64,000 nucleotides of DNA, taken from Phaeosaccion multiseriatum (lineage: Eukaryota > Ochrophyta, other classes). Position numbers and translations under genes: made by a program. The stretch spans positions 1,364,001 through 1,428,000 of the forward strand of contig OZ218961.1 of assembly GCA_965112735.1 (NCBI GenBank), given 5' to 3'. The notes under the pieces are model-generated. The model worked only from the letters and a program-made list of their open reading frames with translations, did no database searches and was not told where the DNA came from. Shown piece after piece: positions 53,118-64,000 of the stretch (the stretch's first letter is position 1; each line of letters begins with the position of its first letter).

Positions 53118-55211
53118 ATGATCGAGGAGGCCATCGCTTCCTTATCCCCGAACAACAAGAGCAGCGCCAATGGTGGGCGCCGTCGCTCCTCGCTCCTGGA
53201 GTTCTTGAACGAGGAGAAGCAGCAGGAAAATCTTCAAGCAGGAAGGGGAGTCCGAAGGAGATCGTCCGACAGCAGCTCCACCAAGCAGGTACAAATGGAG
53301 GCCATGCTGCGGAGAGTATCGACGCAGGACGTCAATCCCTTGGCAGCTGCGGCAGCCGTGGCGGCGTCTACATCTGCATCAACTCGCAGGGCTTCGGTGG
53401 CGAAAGCGGCAGCAAAAGCAGCGGCAAAGGCAGCAGCAAAAGCAGCAGCAGGAGGAGGAGGAGTAGCAGCAGCAGGAGGAGGAGGAGGAGGAGGCGGCGA
53501 CGATTCGCAGCCACAGGAGGGAGAGAGGGCGACAGAGCACGTACATACTACGCAAGAGGTGTTGAGGAGGGTGTCGACGGGAGGAGGAGGAGACGATTCC
53601 CAGCCCCAGCAACAGGGGGGAGGTATAGTAAAGGCGAAAAAGAACGCAGATATGGAAAATCTGTTGAGGAGGGTGTCCGTCGACATCCGACAGAGCATCT
53701 CAGCAGCTCAGGCGGTGCTTGCAGGCACTACCAGCTACTTGGAAGAGATGGGCTTGACCGAGCAAGAGGTGACGCAGCTCACTCATCCGCAGCAGGAGGA
53801 GGGGGGACTCGGGGCGGCGCAGGAGGACGGGTCGCCCAATCCGCAAACCGACGGTGCAGGAGAGGAGCCGGAGGTCTCCAATAGAAGACGGCGCAGGAGC
53901 AGCAGGAGCGACAGTAGGCGAGGCAGTCGGAGCCGGAGAGACAGTCGGAACAGCAGCAGCAGGAGACGATCGTCGTCGAAAGATGATACCACAACCGGCA
54001 AGAAGTCTGTCGACTCGCAGGGGGGACGTGTGCGCAAGGCCTCAGGAAGGAGCACGACAAGCCCTAGGCCGGAGGAAATTATGAAGCGCTCCACAGACCA
54101 GGAGGAAGAGGAGCACCCGAGGCGGCGTGGCTCTTCCTCCTCGAAGAGACGTGCTTCTGGAGAAGGAAAGGGGAGACAGACTGAGCAGGGGAGGCCCTCA
54201 GCCGGACAGGGAGGGCTAAAGGTAGTTGGTACGGAGAGGAGAGGGAGCAGTAGCCGAGGGGCGGGTGGTGGAGGAGAGGGTGAAGGTGCTGCAGAGAGAG
54301 AGCCGCAGAGAGAGCAGCAGAGAGAGAAACAGCACTTCCGTCAGCCGTCAGAGGAGAGCACGCCCCAAGAGTTTCGGGCAGCAGCAGCAGTAGCAGGAGG
54401 AGGAGGAGGAGGAGGAGGAGGAGGAGCCTCTCACAAGAGCTATGGTTTCCGAAGAGCGCAAGCAGTGGCGCTCGAGAACGAGCGCAATGAGCAGCGCAAG
54501 CGGTCACTTGAGGGAGGGGGGAGATGGGGAAACGGCAAAGACCCGAACATGGAGAACTTCCTGAGGCGTGTGTCAGTAGACCATAGGGCCAACGTGGCGG
54601 CCGCTCAAGCCGCAGCAGCGACAAGCACAACATCACAGCTCATGGAGATGGGTATAGCTGAGGAGCAGGCGAAGGAGCTATTGGCCCAAGTGATAAACAA
54701 GCCTGTTCTTACTACCAAGACTGATGAGGGCGGGGAAGGGGACGGGGGTGGCAACGAGAGGAAGCTTGCGAACAGCCTAGAGGCAGTGGAGACTTTGCAG
54801 TTGGGCGGCAAGAAGGGGGGCAGGGGGGGGCAGCACCAGGAGGAGCAGGAGGACGAGCACCAACACCGGCACCACCACCACCACCACCACCACCACCGCC
54901 AGGAGGGGCAGGGGGGGGTCCAGCACCATCATTCCCACCACCACCACCACCACCACCAGCAGCAGCAGCAGCAACAGCAGCAGCAGAACCGCGAGGAGGA
55001 GCAGGACGAGGATGATGACCGCCACCGCCACCACCACCACCACCGCCACCACCACCACGACGAGCAGCAGAAGGAGCAGAAGGAGCAGGAGGAGCAGCAC
55101 GAGCAGGAACCGCACAGGCCCCGAGCTCCGCACCCCTCCGCGACAGGAGGGTGTCGAAAGTTGAGGCTTCGCAAGGGCTCTACGGGAGAGAGTGGGCCTA
55201 TAGAGGAATAG
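53118..55211 (+). CDS. Protein with repeated LRRVS motifs, SR-rich and His/Gln-rich tracts
   Basis: A single frame of 697 aa from MIEEAIASLSPNNKSSANGG. Four motifs share MExxLRRVS or VLRRVS (near residues 58, 145, 183 and 479). Two of them extend into a duplicated module of about 45 aa: MENLLRRVSVDIRQSISAAQ...LEEMGLTEQEVTQL and MENFLRRVSVDHRANVAAAQ...LMEMGIAEEQAKELL. The module ends resemble UBA-like helices. R-R-x-S is the classical basophilic (PKA-type) phosphosite pattern. A central RS-rich stretch (SRSDSRRGSRSRRDS) and C-terminal poly-His and poly-Gln runs follow. No intron is required. The family is unknown; it may be a phosphoregulated scaffold. Confidence 0.65.
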   Translation: MIEEAIASLSPNNKSSANGGRRRSSLLEFLNEEKQQENLQAGRGVRRRSSDSSSTKQVQMEAMLRRVSTQDVNPLAAAAAVAASTSASTRRASVAKAAAKAAAKAAAKAAAGGGGVAAAGGGGGGGGDDSQPQEGERATEHVHTTQEVLRRVSTGGGGDDSQPQQQGGGIVKAKKNADMENLLRRVSVDIRQSISAAQAVLAGTTSYLEEMGLTEQEVTQLTHPQQEEGGLGAAQEDGSPNPQTDGAGEEPEVSNRRRRRSSRSDSRRGSRSRRDSRNSSSRRRSSSKDDTTTGKKSVDSQGGRVRKASGRSTTSPRPEEIMKRSTDQEEEEHPRRRGSSSSKRRASGEGKGRQTEQGRPSAGQGGLKVVGTERRGSSSRGAGGGGEGEGAAEREPQREQQREKQHFRQPSEESTPQEFRAAAAVAGGGGGGGGGGASHKSYGFRRAQAVALENERNEQRKRSLEGGGRWGNGKDPNMENFLRRVSVDHRANVAAAQAAAATSTTSQLMEMGIAEEQAKELLAQVINKPVLTTKTDEGGEGDGGGNERKLANSLEAVETLQLGGKKGGRGGQHQEEQEDEHQHRHHHHHHHHHRQEGQGGVQHHHSHHHHHHHQQQQQQQQQQNREEEQDEDDDRHRHHHHHRHHHHDEQQKEQKEQEEQHEQEPHRPRAPHPSATGGCRKLRLRKGSTGESGPIEE

Positions 55212-55859
55212 AGCAACGAGGGAGGGTGAAGGCAGCGGGCGTCAGTTTCAGGTTCAGTTGATTGGCTGGAGCCCTCCTGATCAAACGAACAAAAGAACCG
55301 ATCCTGCCAGCCATCTTGGATCCATCATTCTCCCGACGGGGGACGGGAGAGGGCCGCAGCCGAGGGAAGCCTGCAGTTTTGTAGAAAGTAGCCTACGCAT
55401 GTGGTGCTGTGGAAAGACGGACATGGTCTGTGACAATCGATGACAAGGCGCCCGAAAAGTCTCCACAGGTAGCAAAGAAAACTACTGCGACTTTAACCCC
55501 CGGAATAAAAGATGTTGGCAGTACTCGTGGTACCAGCTTTGTACCCAGTACCGCAAGATCAGCCTGGCGGCCAGTTCCCAGCTTGCTTGCTTCGTTTGCT
55601 CATTGGGTTTGGGTTTTTTCGATTTAACTTTTTAAGTTTCAGTTTTTTTCCCTTACGTCTCTGCTGCTCTGCACACCTGTTCGCCTACGTCTGGGCCATT
55701 GACTTCTTGATTATTATTTCCTGTTTTGACGTCAGTGGGGCTGCCGAATACGATTCGTCTCATCGGGTGCCATCAAAACCGAAGTAAATCCGCACAATCC
55801 GGAATAAATGATGATTTCATCCGTGTGAATGATTGCATGCACAACACACGCTGATTCTT
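55212..55859. other. Intergenic region upstream of the HSF gene
   Basis: About 650 bp lacking microsatellites, unusual for this contig. It includes a T-rich stretch at 55600-55660 and is the likely promoter of the HSF-type gene. Two adjacent inverted nGAAn units (heat-shock elements) are not clearly seen. Confidence 0.4.
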
Positions 55860-59259
<3,400 letters not shown>

Positions 59260-59411
59260 TCTGATTTGATGGTCTCATTGCAAGTGGGGCGGCGTGGCTG
59301 CCTTTGCAAATAGATTGATAGATACACAGACAGCGACTGGGAGGGGGGCATGCATGGAATCCGACACCCTAGTGAGTGAGTGAGTGAGTGAGTGAGTGAG
59401 TGAGTGAATGA

Positions 59412-59454
<43 letters not shown>

Positions 59455-60176
59455 GCACAGTTCCCACCAAGAGGGATTCCAAAGTACGCCAGTCACTCTC
59501 TGCCATACACCACGTATGTACGTAACCTTTGTTTACATATGCTTATGCGTATGTGTCAGAGGGTCAGGATGGGCCCTGCCACACGCATACTACCAATGTC
59601 GTATGCTTGGCTAAATATTTCCCCCTTTATCCACGCATACTACCAATGTCGTATGCTTGGCTGGAAAGGAAGGAACATATTTTTTTTAATTTCAAAAAAC
59701 GTTATAATTTGAAGTGAAATCGGAGCACTCAGCAACACACGCACCATCCCGGCAGGGTATGTAGATACGTACCACACACACACACACACACACCGTAGTT
59801 GCGCCTCCAAACTCGCATTGCGCCGCTCTATCTAATTCGTTGCGGCCTCCTCCTCCTCCTCCTCCTCCTCCTCCTCCTCCTCCTCCTCCTCCTCTCTATT
59901 TCTCTCCTCTCCCCGGGTGGTTGGGGGGTTGGGGTTGTCGTGCACACTTCCTTCCTTCCGCAGTGCATAGTGCTGCCTTCCACGGACGGGCAACAGTCAA
60001 CGGCCACTCAGTCCTCCAGTCGTCTGTCTCCTTCCCCCCCCCCCCCTCCTTCCCTATGTACGCACTACTTACTCTAGGGAGGAGTCATTCCCCTATCCTA
60101 CCCACCCACTGCTTGCTCCAGAGAAGGATCAAAGTCTCTCCCTATCCAGTGACTATCCAGAGAGGAGTCTCACTAC
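59260..60176. repeat. Repeat-rich intergenic region
   Basis: (GTGA)n at 59370-59415 is followed by (GT)n to 59452. A 31-bp direct repeat CACGCATACTACCAATGTCG... occurs at about 59582 and 59633. There are also (CA)n near 59773 and (TCC)n at 59850-59893. No gene is supported between the HSF stop and the RimP-like stop. Confidence 0.7.
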
Positions 60177-60936
60177 TTACTCCAGAGAGGGGTCCACGTC
60201 CTCAAGAATCTCCCTGTCGCCGGGCTCGTACGTTGGGGGCGGCAGACGCACCTCATCTACCAAACCAAGGGGCATGCGCACTTGGCGACCGTCCTGCGTG
60301 ATCACCAACTCGTCAAGCGTGCGCTCCAGCAGCCTACCCTCCAGTTTACGCTTGTTCTTAAAAGGCCCCCCTGCCGTGACGATGACATCAAAGCCTTTGA
60401 AGGCCACAAACTCCCTCGCCGTGGTGAGAATGTCCTTGGAACCAGGTGTGGCGATGATGAGTTCGAATCGTTTGAGGATACCGAGCTCGTCGTCCACCTC
60501 CTCCAAAGCAGCGTTGACCGCTCGGATGGCCGACATGAGGTTACTGCTCTCCACGTAGCCGGCCTCTGCGTCTGAGGGGTCCAGTCCGCCGCGAGTGACC
60601 GTTACTTCGAGCTTGTGGAAGGACCACATGATGTCATAGCAGTTCAAGTCACATTGCTCCACCTCCCGGCGGATAATGTCCTCGGCCTTGAGTCGCCAGG
60701 GGGCGTCAGGTCCGTCGGCCGCGTTTCCCTCCGGCCCCACCACCTCCGGCCATTCGTTGGGATCGGTCTTTGGAGGAGGTTCGAGGCCCTGCTCAATCCA
60801 TGGGTTGTAGCCGCCAATGTGGTCGCCGTATTGGTCGACTTTGACAGTGCGGATTTTGGGGTTGTCTTTGATGAATTTGTCGAAGAACTCCGCCTTCTTC
60901 TCCTCTCCTGTGGCGGGAGTATCGTCTTCCTCGCCC

Positions 60937-60972
<36 letters not shown>

Positions 60973-61610
60973 CATCGGTAGAGAGAGAGCGAAAGGTCAG
61001 GTAGTCGCTAGGGAAACTGCTGCTATCTTCGAGAGGTGAGATGAACTGCATAAGCTATGCAGCGAACGTCAATCCGCAGAGAGACGCGACGTTGCGCTTG
61101 GTAGGAATGTGGGTCAACGATGGGCTCTCTCTCCCCCTCTCTCATCCCTCCCCCCTTAATCACTCATTCCTGTGGTGCGTCTGCGCCCCTCTCCCTTCCT
61201 CTCTCCCTCCCTTCCCAGCTACACGCTCCTCTCAGAGAGAGGGAACACCACACCCGCTCGCCCACTCTCACCAGCTCGTCGAAGATGTCGTCCAAGTCGT
61301 CCAGATCATCGTCGGGATCAACCTCCTCCACCTCCTCCTCCTGGTCTCCGAAAATCTTGCCCACTTGCAGCCTGCTTCTGCTCCGTCTTGACACTCCCCC
61401 AGTCCCACCACCGAACCTCAGACCTTCAGGGTGCTGCTGCTTCTGGCGCTCTGAAGCTGCTACTGCTGCTGGCCTCACGCTGCTGCTGCTGCTGGTGCTG
61501 CAGCTGCCGCTGCGCCGAAGGTAGCAGCTGGGGCATGTGGGCCCTGCTGCGAACCCGTCCGTTCCACTGCTGCTGAGCGCAGCCACTACTGCAACTACGA
61601 GCAGTCTCAT
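60177..61610 (-). CDS. RimP-like ribosome maturation factor, probably plastid-targeted (2 exons)
   Basis: Exons 61272-61610 and 60177-60935 join in phase (365 aa). The N-terminus MRLLVVAVVAALSSSGTDGF is a signal-peptide-like hydrophobic stretch followed by Phe and a Ser/Arg-rich transit-like segment. This matches the bipartite leaders of secondary plastids. An acidic linker (EVDPDDDLDDLDDIFDEL) precedes the body. The body has the RimP N-domain pattern (WRLKAEDIIRREVEQCDLN, KLEVTVTRGG, VESSNLMSAIRAVNAALEEV), then LIIATPGSKDILTTAREFVA and a C-domain with GFDVIVTAGG, KLEGRLLERT, DGRQVRMPL. Known: RimP assists 30S subunit maturation. Start codon chosen by this leader. Divergent with the MnmA gene, 195 bp apart. 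Confidence 0.8.
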
Positions 61611-61805
61611 TACAACTACTACTGCTACGCTGTACGTCTCCCTCCTTCTTCTTCCTTGCTGCTGCTACGCTGTAACAATACCGACGACTTGTCGTCTGTG
61701 GACGAGATCCGACAGAATTGATTTGGGTGCCATCCCATCTGCTTGGGTTTGGTTTTACTCTTAGGAGGCTCGTACCATAACATAGCAGCCCGCAGAGACA
61801 ATGGA
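61611..61805. promoter_or_regulatory. Divergent intergenic region, RimP-like / MnmA-like
   Basis: 195 bp between opposed ATGs of two genes acting in organellar translation, so likely a shared promoter. No defined element is recognised. Confidence 0.4.
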
Positions 61806-63926
61806 ATGAGGGCTTTCCAGGCTACCGGGATCCTCCGGAGACGGTGGCAGCAGCGGCTGCGGCGAGGATGGTCCACAAGCTTGGGCTCGGAGAGGAGGCG
61901 ACACTCTGGCAGAGAGCAGGGCGTCACAGAGCGCCGCGGCAAGAGGGTCGTGGTGGGAATGTCCGGTGGGGTAGACTCCTCCGTTGCCGCACTCCTGCTT
62001 CTACGTCAAGGAATGGATGTTGTCGGTCTACACATGCAAAACTGGGACAGGTCTGAGGAGGACGAGGAGGGGGAAGAGGAGGGAAGCAAGGGCCAAGAAG
62101 CCGGCAAAAGAGCAGGTGCTGCTGCCGAGGGAAGACCCAGAGGGGGGCCTGGAGTATGCACGACGGAGCGCGACGCGAACGATGCAGAGAAGGTGTGCGC
62201 CCACCTTGGCATCCCCTTCCACCGGGTGAACTTCGTCAAGGAGTATTGGAACGAGGTCTTCCAGCCAAGCCTAGAAGTCTTCCAAACCGGTACTGCCACC
62301 CCCAACCCCGACGTCTTGTGCAACCGCCACGTCAAGTTCAGCGCCTTTCGGACGTACGCGAGGGAGCGCCTCGGCGCAGACTTCATTGCCACTGGCCACT
62401 ACGCTCGGCTGTCTTCTGTCCCCGCGGAACACAATGCTCGACTGGGGAACGATGATGAGGGGCCATCCAAGCACAAGCACAGCATGATGATGATGGACGA
62501 GGAGGCCTCCGAGATGGCCGAGACAGCGGCAGCAGTTGGTGATACGGCAGACGCAGGACCCGGCTCTACTCCGAGCCGACTGCTTCTCCTCGCTGGAAAG
62601 GACCCGGCCAAGGACCAGAGCTACTTCCTCAGCGCGCTCTCTTCGGAGCAGCTGCAGGGTGTGCTATTCCCTCTCGGCGAGCTGCGCAAGGATCAGGTCA
62701 GTCTGTCCTCAGGGTCTTGCTTGGCTGACACGCGTTTCCGTAACTATGGACCCATTGTGTGGGTATCAACGATCTCAACCTCTTGCTTGACGGACAATCA
62801 TTCCTTGACTGACAATCATTCCTTGACGGACAATCATTCCTTAACTAATGACCCCTCTACATGAGTCGAAGGTCTAAACAGACTGTCTGACACTCAAACC
62901 CACACCATGCAGGTGAGGCAGCTGGCCAGAGAGGCACGTCTACCCACAGCCGCCAAGCGAGAGAGCATGGGCTTGTGCTTCGTGGGCAAGAGGCGTCGAT
63001 TCGCTGACTTCCTCGCGCTCTATCTGCCGCCGCAACCGGGGCCCTTCGTCAACATCGAAGACGGACGGCACATGGGCACACACCAAGGAGCACACCTGTA
63101 CACTATCGGACAGGCCGCGAAGCTGAGCGGCGCAGACCAGCGCTGGTTCGTGTGCCACAAAGAGGAGGCGAGCAGGGGAGGAATGAGTGGGACGGGAAGC
63201 GGGACGAGTGGTGGTGGTGGGGGTGGTGGCCAAGTAGTGTACATTTGCGCTGGATCGCAACACCCGTCTCTGTTCCACAGCGTGTTTGCGGCAGAGGCAA
63301 GTGCCTTCAGTTGGGTGGGAGGGGAGCCGCCAAAGGTTCTGACGCAGAGCCTGATGATACACAGCCCACCGGCACCGCACGAAGAGTCAAGCTCCGGAGT
63401 AAGCTCAGGGCCAGGGGAAGGGCAAGGGCGAGGGGCAGGGTCAGAGCCAGGGCCGGAGCCTGGGGGGGGAGCATGGCGAGGTGAGCTGCGCTGCCAGGTG
63501 CGAGTGCGACACAGACAGAGACCACGGCCCTGTGTGGTGCACATGCGCTGGTCAGGCTCGAGCTCGGGCCCCCGAGGGTGCGAGAGAGGTGGCAGGAAGG
63601 GCTTGAACGGTGACTCCTCCTCCTCCTCCTCCTCCTCCTCCTCCTCCTCCTCGATGCCGAAGCGGAAACCGCCACAGCTGCTCCTCGAGGTGCGGCTGGT
63701 GGGCGGGCCGGAGCGGGCGGTGACTCCCGGGCAGACGCTCGTGCTGTACGATGGGGATGTGTGTCTGGGTGGTGGGCCCGTGTTGAGAGTGGGGGAGGAG
63801 GGGGCGGCGGCGGTGATGCCCCAAAGGGGGGCTGTGCTACCCCAGGGGGAGGGTAGGCTGCCCCCGGGGAGGGATTTGCTGCCCCGGGGGGAGGATTTAC
63901 TTCCCCAGACCATGGCTTACGGTTGA
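61806..63926 (+). CDS. mnmA: tRNA-specific 2-thiouridylase (MnmA/TrmU), organellar
   Basis: Exons 61806-62696 and 62913-63926 join in phase (634 aa). The leader MRAFQATGILRRRWQQRLRR is of mitochondrial type. The PP-loop is VVVGMSGGVDSSVAALLL, then DVVGLHMQNWD. DANDAEKVCAHLGIPF and NFVKEYWNEVFQPSL follow. Both catalytic cysteines are present: TPNPDVLCNRHVKF and ESMGLCFVGKR. GADFIATGHYAR, GKDPAKDQSYFL, FPLGELRKDQ and HLYTIGQ complete the family motifs. Known: this enzyme makes 2-thiouridine at the wobble position of Lys/Glu/Gln tRNAs, using sulfur relayed to the second Cys. Insertions of acidic, Gly and Ser runs (after NWD; after ATGHYARLSS; in the C-terminal barrel) make it much longer than the bacterial size of about 370 aa. 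The C-terminal 90 residues include PQGEGRLPPGRD repeats. Confidence 0.88.
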
Positions 63927-64000
63927 GGAGCAGGGGCCTGAGAAGAGGGAGGAGGAGGGTGCTGTTTAGGTGCAGGCGACAGACAGACCGACCGACAGAC

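Overview
This is a nuclear contig from a eukaryote. The genes are split by many GT-AG introns (one is GC-AG), non-coding DNA is extremely rich in micro- and minisatellites, and the protein families are eukaryotic: SET methyltransferase, PPR, NELF-C/D, heat-shock factor, U1-type zinc finger, RING-H2. Several products look organellar: a long P-class PPR array, a Rubisco-LSMT-like SET protein, a RimP-like protein with a signal-peptide-like leader ending near a Phe, and an MnmA/TrmU with an Arg-rich leader. Together with the uniform PPR style and the FNIP-like repeats, this suggests a photosynthetic protist with a complex plastid, perhaps a stramenopile alga. The species cannot be named from the sequence.

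Layout. 0.1-5.1 kb: SET-domain methyltransferase (-). 5.2-8.1 kb: PPR(-Smr) gene (+), divergent from it. 8.3-17.5 kb: 18-exon gene (-) encoding two WW domains joined to a NELF-C/D (TH1) homologue. 17.6-18.8 kb: a TIR element with a 6-bp target duplication, carrying a 0.76-kb GGGA array. 19.3-22.0 kb: inverted, broken copy of the PPR-Smr gene. 22.1-25.4 kb: FNIP-type leucine-rich-repeat gene A plus the tail of an unrecognised gene. 25.4-27.9 kb: coiled-coil gene with a roughly 120-residue poly-Gly tract. 28.3-32.4 kb: secreted-type metzincin metalloprotease (-). 33.2-35.3 kb: LRR gene B with a degraded copy of the same tail. 35.3-35.8 kb: SET exon-1 pseudogene abutting a scrap of PPR 3' end. 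36.1-38.4 kb: unrecognised gene (-). 38.7-41.7 kb: WBP4/FBP21-like splicing factor (+). 42.9-48.1 kb: nuclear-type coiled-coil gene (-). 48.6-51.3 kb: single-pass membrane protein (+). 52.1-53.0 kb: RING-H2 protein (-). 53.1-55.2 kb: protein with repeated LRRVS motifs (+). 55.9-59.3 kb: heat-shock-factor protein with giant polyQ (+). 60.2-61.6 kb: RimP-like (-). 61.8-63.9 kb: MnmA/TrmU (+).

Exon structures were built by hand from splice signals, and reading phase closes across every intron of the SET, NELF, WBP4, coiled-coil (-), membrane, RING, HSF, RimP, MnmA and unrecognised (-) genes. Almost every minus-strand gene is followed by a plus-strand gene starting 110-450 bp away, so head-to-head pairs dominate. 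Two pairs (SET/PPR and RimP/MnmA) join genes of likely organellar RNA or translation function. At least three segmental duplications (PPR, LRR plus tail, SET exon 1) have reshuffled the 5-36 kb part. A short dispersed motif, GTTGGTGATAC, recurs in exons and introns on both strands and is the least explained signal in the window.
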